Source: an uncultured Holdemanella sp. (GTDB taxonomy: Bacteria; Bacillota_I; Bacilli_A; Erysipelotrichales; Erysipelotrichaceae). Taken from it: a stretch of 43,882 nt of DNA. The stretch spans positions 1-43,882 of the forward strand of contig NZ_CAKVJB010000019.1 in NCBI RefSeq assembly GCF_934754935.1. The letters run 5' to 3'. Below are positions 8,640 through 17,073 of this stretch, piece after piece. A program made the translations under genes and the position numbers. The notes below the pieces were generated by a model. It was not told the origin of the DNA and did no database searches. It saw only the letters and a program-made list of their open reading frames with translations. Every line of letters starts with the position of its first letter. The stretch's first letter is position 1.

Positions 8640-8672
8640 GATTCCTCATAATCGAGAAATCCTATTTTTTTT
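8636..8672 (+). terminator. Rho-independent terminator after the 841-aa gene
   Basis: Stem ATAGGATT-CTC / GAG-AATCCTAT followed by eight T; the stop codon forms part of the stem. Confidence 0.9.
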
Positions 8673-8677
8673 GTTTA

Positions 8678-8962
8678 TCAACCTATATTATCTTCCTTTC
8701 TCATTCCTAAATATTTTTCTCGAAGATACCAAGCCTGTTCACTTGATATAATACATTCTACTTCAAAGATATTAATATTACTGTTTAACAAGCACCAGTC
8801 GCAATCCCAGTCTAAACATTCTTTACCTTCTTTTATCAATTGATTTGTGATCTTCATTTTATCAATCGACTCCTGAAGCATACTTGGAAGTCCAACTTCT
8901 AAATATCCTTTATCTAATGGATACCCATTTTCATCTACGTCATCTTTATGCTTAGTTTTCAT
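8678..8962 (-). CDS. Conserved small hypothetical protein, 94 aa
   Basis: A short acidic protein whose second half (ECLDWDCDWCLLNSNINIFE then ISSEQAWYLREKYLGM) looks like a small family I associate with mobile-element gene clusters in Firmicutes; this is memory, not a search. Two Cys (CDWC) could bind metal. The ribosome site is AAAGGATAAC. It begins 12 bp after the stop of the large CAP surface-protein gene, so the two are probably cotranscribed. Confidence 0.55.
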   Translation of the reverse strand: MKTKHKDDVDENGYPLDKGYLEVGLPSMLQESIDKMKITNQLIKEGKECLDWDCDWCLLNSNINIFEVECIISSEQAWYLREKYLGMRKEDNIG

Positions 8963-8974
8963 TGTTATCCTTTC

Positions 8975-11900
8975 TCATTTATTTGCGTGTTTTTCTTTGC
9001 GAGATAGTTTACGAGTTGCAACTACAGCACCAGCAGCACCTAATACTGTTGTCATACTTAAGCCTGCAATTGCCGTTTCTACACCTGTATTTACTGAACT
9101 AGATTGTTCTGCATCATTTTGTTTTTTCACAACTTCTTTCTTACTTTCTTCTAAGTGCTTTTTTAATTCAATCTTCACATTTGTTTCTTGAATGATTGCT
9201 TGATCATAGTCTGCTTTCGCATTTTGATATGCAGTATCCAAAACATCAAATTTATCTTTTACTTCTTGATAAGCCTGTTCTTTTTCATTCATGTCTAACA
9301 ATGCTGCTTTATACTGTTTTAATAATGTACAAATCGATTCATAGCCATCAATCGTAGAAACTTCTGTGTCCAACTTCTTCTCTTTTAAATTGTTGTAACA
9401 AGCTACTAAACTATCCACTTTATCCTTTTCTGAATTTAACTTAGTATATTCCATTGTCAATTGATCTAAAGATTTCTCTAATATTTTAACTTTAGCTACT
9501 AAGTCTGTTTTTACTGTTTCAGCCTTGACTACAGCATTCTTTGCACTTTCTAAATTCACAGATGCATCATTCACATTTTGATTTAGTTTCAATAAACTTT
9601 GATAATCCTCTTCTTTTTTACTCATTTCAATTTTTTTACCATTTAACACTCCTTTCTTTTCATCGACGACAACCAGTTGATCTTTTAAATCCTTCTCTGC
9701 ACTTTCTAATTCTGATTGTCTGTTATCAACTTCATTTAATGCCAATTGCCATGCATCCGTTTTATCTTTGACAATAGATTCTTGCTTAGAAATTTGTTTC
9801 TTGATATTGTCTACATCTAGTTTTGATTGATTTAGTTTTTTGATTTCTGCTTCTTTATCCTGAATTGATTTTTGTGCTTGTGCTACTAATTCTTTAGTTA
9901 CACTTAACTCATCCATTTTATTTGAAATAGAACTATCTAAATCATGGATCTGATTTTCAATATTTTTTTGTTGTGATTTTGCCAAGTTAATCACATCTAG
10001 TGCAGTTTTTACATTTGCTTTTGCCTGTTCCAAGTTCTTTTGTTGTGCCAAATATCCATTCATAAACGTATTAAATTCTGCTTGTCCTTTACTCAAATCA
10101 TCAAGAGCTTTTAAATATGTTTGTTGAGCTTCTTCTACAGTTTTATATGTAGCCATCTCCTTTTGTGCTTTCAACAGCTCTTCATTGGCCTTTGTATATT
10201 CTTCTAAAGCTTGTTCGTGTTGTTTGAATACATCTTTAAGTCCGTTCACATAAGATGTTAATGATTTTTCATATTCATCCACTGTCATAGTATAATCAGA
10301 TCCAGTAAAGCCAAATGTTTGAGAGTAATCATTACAACCAGGATTCACTTTTACTGTTTGTCCTAATGCAAAACCTGTATAGTTATATCTTTCATCCAAA
10401 ATATTGTAGTAATGTCCAATCTTTTCCCATAAATCAGGCCATGTACTATATACCTCCATGCTTGTCATGTTTTCTAGATTTGGATACTTACCTGAAGCAA
10501 TCGCATCTTGATACAACTTATATTCCGCATCGTACCATCCTTTAAATGGATTATAGTTTTTGAATCCATATGCGATATTTTCGCCACAATTATATAAGCC
10601 TAAATGATCCCACTTTGAATTATGTTCTAATTGAGCAATATTTCCAGATGCATCAATTTGTGCAATTACCACTAAGCTTAAATCCACCTTTAATTCATTC
10701 AAACCATTTTGTTTACGAAGCGCATTACACTGCTTAATATAGTCAATCGTTGCGATCATGTTATCTAAGTTTGTTGGATCTGTATCTGCACCTAGTTTAC
10801 ATTCATATAAATTATCTTTATTTGTAAGATCTTCATCTTCCATCATATATAAAGGATACTCTGCATAGATCGATTTAAAATAACCATAAGATCCTTGATT
10901 CCATTGATTCAAAGCATCTTGATATGCATCATTCAAAGATTCTAGTTTCTTTTGTGCTGCTTCTACCGCTGCTTTTTTATCATTCAATTGACTTGATTCT
11001 GCATCAAACTTAGCCTTTGCCTCTTCAAATTTCACTCTAGCCAATTCCACTGCTTCCTGAAGCTTTGCGATTTCACCATCCTTTAATGTAGCCTGTTCTT
11101 CCATCGCATCCATTTTTTCTTGAGCTTTATTTTGTTCTTCTACTTTTGTATCATAATTTGATTTTTCTTCTTCAACCCTTGATTTGGCAACATCTAAATC
11201 CGATTGTGTCTTTGATAATGAAGATTGAAGTGTAGCTACTTCACTATTCATAGATTCAATCTTAGAGTTATAGTTATTTAGTTCCAATTCTAAATTTTGA
11301 ATTTCAGTTTGAATAACTTGAATCTTTTCAGAATTATCTTTTCCATTCGCTTCAGACAATTGTTGTTGCAAAGAAGTTAATGTATTTTCTGCATCTACTT
11401 TCGCATCTAATGTTTCTTGTAATTTATTTTGAGCATCACTCAATGCTGTTTCACATTCTAAAACCTTAGCACTTAATTCTTCTTGTTGAGTCTTAGCATC
11501 ATTCAATTCTGTTTGTGCTTGCATTACAGCACTTTTTGCTTCATCAATAGCTTGTTTAGCTTTTTCTACGTTTTCTTTAAAAGAAACATCATCCAAATTT
11601 TGTACCGCTTCATCATATATCTTTTGTGCTTTTTCTAATTCAGAAACCGCCTTGTTGTATGTATCCTCTGCTTCTTTTCTAGCCTTTTCAGCACTTGCCT
11701 TTTCCAAAGCTACTTGATTTAAATCTTCTTTCTTGTTTTTAATATCTTGTAGATTTGATTTCATCGCATCCAATAAAGCCGAATCTACACTTGATCCGAT
11801 TTGATTGTATTTATAAGAAGCTTGTTCATACACTTGTTTTGTCGCATCATATTTTGGTTGCACTTTATCCAATTCAGCCTGTGCTTCTAGTAGTAATGCC

Positions 11901-12100
11901 TTTTTTGATTTCACTGCATCCTGTGCTTGTAAAATAGCATCTGCCAATACATCTTCTTTACTTTGTGTTTGTTTTACAGTACTCGTGAAATCTGTTGATT
12001 CAGTGATTTCTTTTGCGTACACCGTAAGTCCCATAGACTGAATTGCCATACCAGCCGCTACAAGTAACATTGCCTTTTTTCGAATTGTCATTTTATTCAT
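8975..12100 (-). CDS. Giant secreted coiled-coil CAP-domain surface protein 1
   Basis: A 1041-aa protein. Start ATG 12100 is chosen (the frame is open to 12208) because GAGG precedes it and a classic signal peptide follows (basic N-terminus, hydrophobic core, VYA cleavage site near residue 26). Residues about 40-400 are heptad coiled coil; about 435-590 form a CAP/SCP domain with H, GENIAYG, GWYDAEY and GHYYNI motifs; about 640-1000 are coiled coil again. The C-terminus is SVNTG, a hydrophobic stretch, then RKLSRKEKHANK: a sortase-type anchor with SVNTG in place of LPXTG. CAP domains serve in adhesion, lipid binding or proteolysis. It is likely a cell-surface stalk. A paralogue lies at 20249-23329. 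A TGATGGCGAAT box is at 12197-12207. Confidence 0.85.
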   Translation of the reverse strand: MNKMTIRKKAMLLVAAGMAIQSMGLTVYAKEITESTDFTSTVKQTQSKEDVLADAILQAQDAVKSKKALLLEAQAELDKVQPKYDATKQVYEQASYKYNQIGSSVDSALLDAMKSNLQDIKNKKEDLNQVALEKASAEKARKEAEDTYNKAVSELEKAQKIYDEAVQNLDDVSFKENVEKAKQAIDEAKSAVMQAQTELNDAKTQQEELSAKVLECETALSDAQNKLQETLDAKVDAENTLTSLQQQLSEANGKDNSEKIQVIQTEIQNLELELNNYNSKIESMNSEVATLQSSLSKTQSDLDVAKSRVEEEKSNYDTKVEEQNKAQEKMDAMEEQATLKDGEIAKLQEAVELARVKFEEAKAKFDAESSQLNDKKAAVEAAQKKLESLNDAYQDALNQWNQGSYGYFKSIYAEYPLYMMEDEDLTNKDNLYECKLGADTDPTNLDNMIATIDYIKQCNALRKQNGLNELKVDLSLVVIAQIDASGNIAQLEHNSKWDHLGLYNCGENIAYGFKNYNPFKGWYDAEYKLYQDAIASGKYPNLENMTSMEVYSTWPDLWEKIGHYYNILDERYNYTGFALGQTVKVNPGCNDYSQTFGFTGSDYTMTVDEYEKSLTSYVNGLKDVFKQHEQALEEYTKANEELLKAQKEMATYKTVEEAQQTYLKALDDLSKGQAEFNTFMNGYLAQQKNLEQAKANVKTALDVINLAKSQQKNIENQIHDLDSSISNKMDELSVTKELVAQAQKSIQDKEAEIKKLNQSKLDVDNIKKQISKQESIVKDKTDAWQLALNEVDNRQSELESAEKDLKDQLVVVDEKKGVLNGKKIEMSKKEEDYQSLLKLNQNVNDASVNLESAKNAVVKAETVKTDLVAKVKILEKSLDQLTMEYTKLNSEKDKVDSLVACYNNLKEKKLDTEVSTIDGYESICTLLKQYKAALLDMNEKEQAYQEVKDKFDVLDTAYQNAKADYDQAIIQETNVKIELKKHLEESKKEVVKKQNDAEQSSSVNTGVETAIAGLSMTTVLGAAGAVVATRKLSRKEKHANK

Positions 12101-12196
12101 CTTATCTTCCTCTACTTTCTTGATTGATCGAAACCCTTCATTTCTCGTTCTTGTCATGTATATCATCTTCCAAAATCGTGTTTTATTCATCATGCA

Positions 12197-12207
12197 ATTC
12201 GCCATCA
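12197..12207 (-). promoter_or_regulatory. TGATGGCGAAT box upstream of CAP protein 1
   Basis: Exact copy of the shared box, about 97 bp before the chosen start. A -10-like TATACA starts 34 bp after it, as at clpP. Confidence 0.5.
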
Positions 12208-12212
12208 TTCAA

Positions 12213-12251
12213 AAAAATTAAAAAAGATTCAATCAGAACCTGATCAAATCT
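12213..12251 (-). terminator. Terminator after the small membrane protein gene
   Basis: Stem AGATT-TG-ATCAG / CTGAT-TG-AATCT with a long T-rich tail on the - strand. A decayed copy of the hairpin lies at 19741-19777. Confidence 0.75.
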
Positions 12252-12257
12252 TTAGCA

Positions 12258-12563
12258 TTAATAAGAAATCCAATACCATCCAATTTCTAATACAGGAAGA
12301 ATCCCTAAGAAATATAATAATACGTCTCCAGATAACCCACTATTCTCCAGTGCCATTCCAATTGGAACACATACAAATACAAATACCCCCAAAACTGTAA
12401 GTCTTCTAAACTTAAATGCGAAATATAGAAACGATGTACATCCAAGCGCAAATGCCATATCAAATTTTACACCTACTGCCATTTCAATAACAATTGAAAT
12501 TCCAAAACAAATTAGCCATCGAATTACCACTTCCAAAATCATTCCCATTTTATCATCTGTCAT
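12258..12563 (-). CDS. Small integral membrane protein, 101 aa
   Basis: Not assigned to a family. Three or four hydrophobic helices (VVIRWLICFGISIVIEMAVG, FALGCTSFLYFAF, TVLGVFVFVCVPIGMAL, LLYFLGILPVLEIGWYWI) fill the whole protein. Start 12563 follows AAAGGAG; the frame is open two codons further. It lies directly upstream of CAP surface protein 1, but a terminator separates them. A second copy at 19773-20081 is interrupted by a stop codon. Both copies carry the same TGATGGCGAAT promoter. A holin- or immunity-like role is possible but unsupported. Confidence 0.65.
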   Translation of the reverse strand: MTDDKMGMILEVVIRWLICFGISIVIEMAVGVKFDMAFALGCTSFLYFAFKFRRLTVLGVFVFVCVPIGMALENSGLSGDVLLYFLGILPVLEIGWYWISY

Positions 12564-12604
12564 ATACAATCTCCTTTAAAGCTCTGTACGCTTCTTACAG
12601 TTTC

Positions 12605-12650
12605 ATTGTATTGCATCTTACTATTCATTTATATACTCAATTCGCCATCA
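12605..12650 (-). promoter_or_regulatory. Promoter with TGATGGCGAAT box, membrane protein gene
   Basis: Box at 12640-12650, then 29 bp to the -10 TACAAT (12605-12610 on +). There is no good -35, which is expected for an activator-dependent promoter. The spacing is the same as at 20124-20169 and 33490-33535. Confidence 0.6.
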
Positions 12651-12782
12651 CTTAATTTAAACGTTAAAAAATGTCATATAAAGCATTATATTTATAAGTA
12701 AGATTCATAAATTTTAAATTTCTCTTAACTTAATCACATTGAACTAAAACATTCCTTTTTTCGTGATTATTTATTGTTGCAG

Positions 12783-13091
12783 TCATCTTTTTATCCCTTT
12801 CACAAGAAGGCAATCATAATCTGGATTATTATAATCCCTATCTTCATTACTATCGAATGAGTACCAAGACTCAATTGTATTGACAAACCAGTCAGACTCA
12901 GGCAAATCACAGGCAAGGAAACTAAAAGGAGTAAACGCTTTTTTTATAGGTGCTACATATACACCTAATCCATATTGATGAATACCATATTCTGCCATTA
13001 GCTTCTCAATAGTTTTATAGCACGCATTCAACGTGACTCCGTACTTTTCGCATTTTTCTTCACTAAATTTAAATTCCGTTCTTGTTAACAT
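12783..13091 (-). CDS. 102-aa array protein, copy 1
   Basis: Family not recognised. Starts MLTRTEFKFSEEKCEKYGVT and shares with three other copies (13504, 16725, 19294) the core NACYKTIEKLMAE, HQYGLGVYVAP, KKAFTPF and ESWY-FDSNE. Identity between copies is high, showing recent duplication; the middle segment after KKAFTPF varies. The first part may form a helix-turn-helix-like pair and the second a small beta unit. Ribosome site AAGGAG. In other copies it sits just before a VbhA-like antitoxin gene; here the gene ends the array. It is a candidate toxin or antitoxin partner by position only. Confidence 0.65.
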   Translation of the reverse strand: MLTRTEFKFSEEKCEKYGVTLNACYKTIEKLMAEYGIHQYGLGVYVAPIKKAFTPFSFLACDLPESDWFVNTIESWYSFDSNEDRDYNNPDYDCLLVKGIKR

Positions 13092-13129
13092 AACAATATT
13101 CTCCTTAGTAAGTATCTTTATTGTTCTTC

Positions 13130-13318
13130 TTTCATAGATGATCTATTGATAATTGCTTCTATTAATTCATCAAGAGTATCTAAGTTTTCTGCTTTTTTGA
13201 TGACTTTATTTGTGGTATTGATGATGACATTGTATTTAATATATTATCTTCTTTTTGTTCTTTAGCAGATAACTGTATTAGAGGAACTAAATCTAATGTA
13301 ACTTCTAACACACTTTTA
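13130..13318 (-). pseudogene. Decayed small gene remnants
   Basis: On the - strand one frame reads VLEVTLDLVPLIQLSAKEQK and further before a stop; another, without a start codon, reads KVIKKAENLDTLDELIEAII then NRSSMKEEQ. The second string recurs in shortened form at 16405-16500 (KVIDKAENLDTLNELSM), so a small gene belonging to the array has been broken in both places. Confidence 0.45.
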
Positions 13319-13340
13319 ACATCCCTTCTTTTTTGATTAT

Positions 13341-13496
13341 TTATTCTTGTGTATATTCTTTTAAAACCTCTTTTCGAAGCTGTTCAGATGTCATTTCGCC
13401 ATTGCTTACTTTTAAAAGCTTTTCAATAAATTCTTTACTTAAATACATGTCTGATATAGCCATCGTTGCTGCTACCTGTTGCACTTTTCTTCGCTT
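13341..13496 (-). pseudogene. VbhA-like antitoxin, copy 1, lacking its start
   Basis: Encodes VQQVAATMAISDMYLSKEFI and the rest of the family to its stop, but the ribosome site and the first eleven codons present in the other copies (MIIKNTEAGRK) are gone. The join lies at GAAGAAAAG, a string found at both edges of the missing piece in intact copies. A GTG at 13484 could still start a 47-aa product. Confidence 0.65.
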
Positions 13497-13503
13497 TGCT
13501 TGT

Positions 13504-13821
13504 CTATTTTATCCATTTTTTCACCTGTGACTGCATTAAACAGTTATATTCTGGATCATCATAATTTCTATATTCATTGCTGTCGAACCAATACCAAGAT
13601 TCGATGGTTTTTGCAAACCATTCGCATCTAGGTAATCTGCACTGGAGTAAGCCAAAAGGTGTAAATGCTTTTTTTAAAGGTGCTACATATACGCCTAATC
13701 CATATTGATGAATATCATCTTCTGCCATTAGCTTCTCAATAGTTTTATAGCACGCATTCAACGTGACTCCATACTTTTTACATTTTTCTTCACTAAATTT
13801 AAATTCCATTCGTGTTAACAT
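13504..13821 (-). CDS. 105-aa array protein, copy 2
   Basis: Paralogue of the 12783 protein (MLTRMEFKFSEEKCKKYGVT start, same HQYGLGVYVAP core) with a basic end (VKKWIK). The ribosome site is AGAGGTG. It lies 15 bp after the 79-aa gene at 13837 and directly before the broken antitoxin copy, so a former antitoxin-coupled cassette is recognisable. Function unknown. Confidence 0.65.
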   Translation of the reverse strand: MLTRMEFKFSEEKCKKYGVTLNACYKTIEKLMAEDDIHQYGLGVYVAPLKKAFTPFGLLQCRLPRCEWFAKTIESWYWFDSNEYRNYDDPEYNCLMQSQVKKWIK

Positions 13822-13836
13822 AACATCACCTCTTTT

Positions 13837-14076
13837 TCACATCCAAGCAGCTACAAGAACTTTAGGGACTTCGCCTGTTTCTTCCCATGTAGTGTAAACT
13901 TTCTGTTTTGCATGTCTAGAATAGAATGTAGATACATCAATCCCTTTAGAATGTTCTATTGTTTTGTACGAATCTAAATCGAATACAAGAGTTTCCATTC
14001 TATTTTCGTCCATTTCTTCAAAGTATCTTAAATAAACAATATGACCATCTATTTTATCAACAATAATTTTTACCAT
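13837..14076 (-). CDS. 79-aa array protein, copy 1
   Basis: Family not recognised. Starts MVKIIVDKIDGHIVYLRYFE and contains HSKGIDVSTFYSRHAKQKVY and TWEETGEVPKVL; the paralogue at 16150 keeps the same pattern. Start 14076 follows GGAGG; the frame is open five codons further. Predicted compact alpha/beta. It lies between the HipA-like kinase and the 105-aa gene and is likely part of the same operon. Confidence 0.6.
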   Translation of the reverse strand: MVKIIVDKIDGHIVYLRYFEEMDENRMETLVFDLDSYKTIEHSKGIDVSTFYSRHAKQKVYTTWEETGEVPKVLVAAWM

Positions 14077-14159
14077 ACTAAGTTCCTCCATCTTTGCTTA
14101 TTTGACTTTTCTCTTTCTGATTTGCTTTTTCTCTTTTTTTTAAGTACTTTAAGTCAATA

Positions 14160-15173
14160 TTAAACGAATCTTTCTTGTTTTTTTTGCTGCTGCTCTTCTT
14201 TTATAACCTTTGAATAGGATCCATCAATAATCATTTCTTTAATTTTTAAATATGTTGGGTATAACGATTTTTCATAACGAGATTCAATACATTTGCAATA
14301 AAACTCTTTTCGTATATCCGAAATAATTTGAATACCATTAACTTCATTTGGTATTTCATTAATCATTTCTTTGATTTTTTCAATATTTATTTTTGGAACA
14401 ATTCTCATCAATGCTGCATCGCAATCTTTATTTTTCAAAGATTCAATATATTTAAAAGGATTCAATTGTTTATCATTTTCCACGAAGATGCACATTATAG
14501 ATTTATAAACACTTGATTCAAATCTATTGCTATCATTCATTATTTTTTTAATTTGTTCATCACTAGATTTTGTATAAAACGAGGCACCATTATCAAATAC
14601 TGGACATACTGTTGTTTCATTTGTTTTGTTATTTACAAGCACACCCCAATCCTCATTATTTCTAGCATTATTTCCTATTAAAGCATCAACTACAAACATA
14701 TCCCAAAAACGTTCTTTTAATTCAGAATTTTTTAAAAATAAAGGATGATTATTTAGCAACACTTCAACTTCCTCTAAACTAACATTATGATTATTGCTAC
14801 TAGAAGAAACTGATTTCAATTTTTCTTCCATTCCTTCTACATAATCATTTTTTATTGAATTATAGTCATCAAAATGTATTTTAGTTATATTTTCACGAAA
14901 ATCTTTACATGCCACAACTACTTTACCATCTTTAATTCCAAGCTTCGTTTCATGAACTGGAATACCAATAGATTCATAAATATGTGACCCAATATATTCT
15001 GATAATGGTGAAGTTGTGTAAGATATTTCAAATTTTTTAGTTAAATTTTGTATTCTCTTTGGAAATTTGAGAAACCAATTCTCACCATTTATAACAACAC
15101 CTAATTTTTTTCCTGAATGACCCCCATACACTAAAGTATTTGTTTCCAATTCATTAAAATCATATATTTTCAT
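14160..15173 (-). CDS. HipA/CtkA-like kinase with altered catalytic loop
   Basis: A 337-aa protein of the HipA-like serine kinase family (toxins such as HipA phosphorylate a tRNA synthetase; CtkA is a secreted relative). A Gly-rich loop near residue 18 (YGGHSGKKLGVV), the lysine strand WFLKFPK, and the metal-binding Asp in CPVFDNGAS near 190 are present. The catalytic loop reads GNNARNNEDWG where family members have GN-x-DRH-x-x-NWG: the catalytic Asp is Ala (GCT) and the metal-ligand Asn is Asp. It may therefore be inactive or a pseudokinase. The start follows GGAGGTG. An intact VbhA-like antitoxin gene and a DUF3990 gene lie upstream in the same direction. Confidence 0.75.
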   Translation of the reverse strand: MKIYDFNELETNTLVYGGHSGKKLGVVINGENWFLKFPKRIQNLTKKFEISYTTSPLSEYIGSHIYESIGIPVHETKLGIKDGKVVVACKDFRENITKIHFDDYNSIKNDYVEGMEEKLKSVSSSSNNHNVSLEEVEVLLNNHPLFLKNSELKERFWDMFVVDALIGNNARNNEDWGVLVNNKTNETTVCPVFDNGASFYTKSSDEQIKKIMNDSNRFESSVYKSIMCIFVENDKQLNPFKYIESLKNKDCDAALMRIVPKINIEKIKEMINEIPNEVNGIQIISDIRKEFYCKCIESRYEKSLYPTYLKIKEMIIDGSYSKVIKEEQQQKKQERFV

Positions 15174-15294
15174 TAATATTCACCTCCATATTTTTTCAAT
15201 AGTAACTTATTTCCATTGATTCTGCTTTTTTATATTCCTTCACGTAACACATCTTCCTTCAATACTGTGTAACACTGAACTTGGATAGCAATAT

Positions 15295-15471
15295 TTATTC
15301 TTGTGTATATTCTTTTAAAACCTCTTTTCGAAGCTCTTCAGATGTCATTTCTCCATTGCTTACTTTTAAAAGTTTTTCAATGAACTCTTTGCTCACATAC
15401 ATATCTGATATAGCCATTGTTGCAGCTACCTGTTGTACAATTCTTCCTGCTTCTGTGTTTTTGATAATCAT
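15295..15471 (-). CDS. VbhA-like small antitoxin, copy 2
   Basis: A 58-aa protein, too short for many gene callers. MIIKNTEAGRIVQQVAATMA is followed by ISDMYVSKEFIEKLLKVSNG and EMTSEELRKEVLKEY. The helical start and GE-M-T-x-E-E-L end resemble VbhA-type antitoxins that block Fic toxins. The position of the inhibitory (S/T)xxxE(G/N) motif reads TMAISD, so the Glu is replaced. The start codon overlaps the DUF3990 stop (ATGA), showing translational coupling, which suggests that DUF3990 is the toxin it controls. Confidence 0.65.
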   Translation of the reverse strand: MIIKNTEAGRIVQQVAATMAISDMYVSKEFIEKLLKVSNGEMTSEELRKEVLKEYTQE

Positions 15472-16070
15472 TTTGATTCTCCTTTATTTTTATAGCTTTT
15501 CTTCGAATTTCTTTTTTTGAGACGATCTAGTTTATCTAATGCACTTTTTCTGTCTTTATTTGCTTGCAGTTTGATGAAAGCTTTTTCATCAGGCTCTAAT
15601 AGTTCTCTTTTTATAAATTTTAAGGATTGAATTGCTTTTTCTGTTTTAAAAACAATTTGTTGATCAAAACCAGCTACATTAATATATTGTATAGCTTCTT
15701 TTTTTGTGTATGTACCTTTTATATATTCATTAACTGTATCAAATACCTTGTTCTCTGCTGTTGGACCGATTAGAATATCATATTTATCATATTTTTTTTG
15801 ACTATCAATCCCTAATCTGTTGTTTGTAACAAAATCAAGCCATTCTTCATCAAGCTTAAATGTATAGATTTTTAAATCACCAATTCTATTAAATGAATAT
15901 GTATTAATTGTAGATTTTCTTTTGGATGATGCCCATTTTTTTGCCATTTCTTTATTTTGAGTTGTATAGAAGCCAACTCCAAAATCAACATCCTCCCGAC
16001 TGTTATCTAAATCAGGATTTTCAAATGTTGCACCAGTTCCATGGTAAAGTATATTAATGTCTTGAATCAT
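15468..16070 (-). CDS. DUF3990 protein (ADP-ribosyltransferase-like)
   Basis: A 200-aa protein matching the DUF3990 pattern: LYHGTGATFENPDLDNSRED at residue 8, DFGVGFYTTQNKEMAKKWAS near 29, and FDQQIVF near 136. The H, Y and Q placing is reminiscent of ADP-ribosyltransferase folds, to which the family has been related; enzymatic activity is inferred. The basic C-terminal tail (DRLKKRNSKKSYKNKGESK) is followed by the antitoxin start overlapping the stop. The ribosome site is AAGGAG. A tail remnant of a second DUF3990 gene lies at 16675-16737. It is the best toxin candidate of the array. Confidence 0.75.
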   Translation of the reverse strand: MIQDINILYHGTGATFENPDLDNSREDVDFGVGFYTTQNKEMAKKWASSKRKSTINTYSFNRIGDLKIYTFKLDEEWLDFVTNNRLGIDSQKKYDKYDILIGPTAENKVFDTVNEYIKGTYTKKEAIQYINVAGFDQQIVFKTEKAIQSLKFIKRELLEPDEKAFIKLQANKDRKSALDKLDRLKKRNSKKSYKNKGESK

Positions 16071-16149
16071 ATTTAGCTCCTTAGATTCATTATATTTTAT
16101 TTTCTTTGTTAAATTCCATTCTTGTTAACATAGCATTTGCCACCTTTGT

Positions 16150-16389
16150 TTACATCCATTCAGATTCTAATACTTTTGGAATTTTTCCTGTTTCTTTCCA
16201 CGTAAAATATATGACTTGTTTTGCATGTCTAGAATAGAATGTACAAACTTCCAATCCTTTTGAATGCTCAAGAATTTCTCCTGTTCGGACATTAAATACT
16301 AGTGTATATTTCCTGTTCTTGTCATTTTCTTCCAAATAATGTGTAAAAACAATATCTCCATCGACTTTATCAACAAATACCTTTACCAT
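16150..16389 (-). CDS. 79-aa array protein, copy 2
   Basis: Paralogue of the gene at 13837 (MVKVFVDKVDGDIVFTHYLE, HSKGLEVCTFYSRHAKQ, ETGKIPKVL). Start 16389 follows AAGGAA; the frame is open five codons further. It precedes DUF3990 by 79 bp. Function unknown; the co-duplication suggests that it belongs to the cassette. Confidence 0.6.
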   Translation of the reverse strand: MVKVFVDKVDGDIVFTHYLEENDKNRKYTLVFNVRTGEILEHSKGLEVCTFYSRHAKQVIYFTWKETGKIPKVLESEWM

Positions 16390-16404
16390 AATAAGTTCCT
16401 TCAT

Positions 16405-16500
16405 CTTTCTTCTCTCATAGATAACTCATTGAGAGTATCTAAGTTTTCCGCTTTGTCGATGACTTTATTAGTACATCTGAACTGATTTTGGATTACAACA
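16405..16500 (-). pseudogene. Remnant of a small array gene
   Basis: A - strand frame without start codon reads KVIDKAENLDTLNELSMREE to a stop, a shortened copy of the string at 13130-13318. Confidence 0.4.
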
Positions 16501-16501
16501 T

Positions 16502-16678
16502 TTATTCTTGTGTATACTTATCATTTAACTCCTTAATTAAATCATCAGTTGTCATTTCTCCATTGCTTACTTTTAAAAGTTTTTCAATGAACTCTTTGCT
16601 CACATACATATCTGATATAGCCATTGTTGCAGCTACCTGTTGTACAATTCTTCCTGCTTCTGTATTTTTGATAATCAT
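16502..16678 (-). CDS. VbhA-like small antitoxin, copy 3
   Basis: A 58-aa protein, nearly identical to the copy at 15295 over its first 43 residues; the end is EMTTDDLIKELNDKYTQE. Ribosome site AAGGAG; the start overlaps (ATGA) the stop of a 20-codon DUF3990 tail. No complete toxin gene directly precedes it; the neighbour is the 105-aa array protein. Confidence 0.65.
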   Translation of the reverse strand: MIIKNTEAGRIVQQVAATMAISDMYVSKEFIEKLLKVSNGEMTTDDLIKELNDKYTQE

Positions 16679-16737
16679 TTTGATTCTCCTTCATTTTTAT
16701 TAGCTTTTCTTTGTTTTGCTTCGTCTATTTTATCCAT
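16675..16737 (-). pseudogene. Leftover C-terminal tail of a DUF3990 gene
   Basis: A 20-codon frame (MDKIDEAKQRK to NKNEGESK) parallels the end of the DUF3990 protein (LDKLDRLKKRN to NKGESK) and keeps the same ATGA overlap with the antitoxin gene. It begins inside the end of the 105-aa gene, suggesting that the 105-aa gene replaced the body of a DUF3990 gene. Confidence 0.55.
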
Positions 16738-17042
16738 TTTTTCACCATTGACTGCATTAAACAGTTATATTCTGGATCATCATAATTTCTATATTCATTA
16801 CTATCGAACCAATACCAAGATTCGATGGTTTTTACAAACCATTCGCATTGAGGTAAATCATACATAAGAAACCCAAAAGGAGTAAACGCTTTTTTTATAG
16901 GTGCTACATATACTCCTAATCCATATTGATGAATATCATATTCTGCCATTAGCTTCTCAATAGTTTTATAGCACGCATTCAACGTGACTCCGTACGCTTT
17001 GCATTTTTCTTCACTAAATTTAAATTCCATTCTGGTTAACAT
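16725..17042 (-). CDS. 105-aa array protein, copy 3
   Basis: Paralogue of 12783, 13504 and 19294. Start 17042 follows GGAG; the frame is open five codons further. It has KAYGVTLNACYKTIEKLMAE, HQYGLGVYVAPIKKAFTPF and the end MVKKWIK. Only the segment after KKAFTPF (GFLMYDLPQCEWF) differs appreciably between copies. Function unknown. Confidence 0.65.
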   Translation of the reverse strand: MLTRMEFKFSEEKCKAYGVTLNACYKTIEKLMAEYDIHQYGLGVYVAPIKKAFTPFGFLMYDLPQCEWFVKTIESWYWFDSNEYRNYDDPEYNCLMQSMVKKWIK

Positions 17043-17073
17043 AGATTTTTTCTCCATATCTTATAGGTAGTGT

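Noticed and set aside
8997..11937. Several 60-76 aa + strand frames inside CAP protein 1
   Set aside because: They are shadows of the coiled-coil codons, have no ribosome site and no family resemblance.
9000..12000. Repeats within the coiled-coil regions as a CRISPR-like or tandem repeat array
   Set aside because: Similarity is at the heptad residue level only; there are no constant repeats with unique spacers.
15281..15520. 79-aa + strand frame across antitoxin copy 2
   Set aside because: Recurs across every antitoxin copy only because the - strand gene is duplicated.
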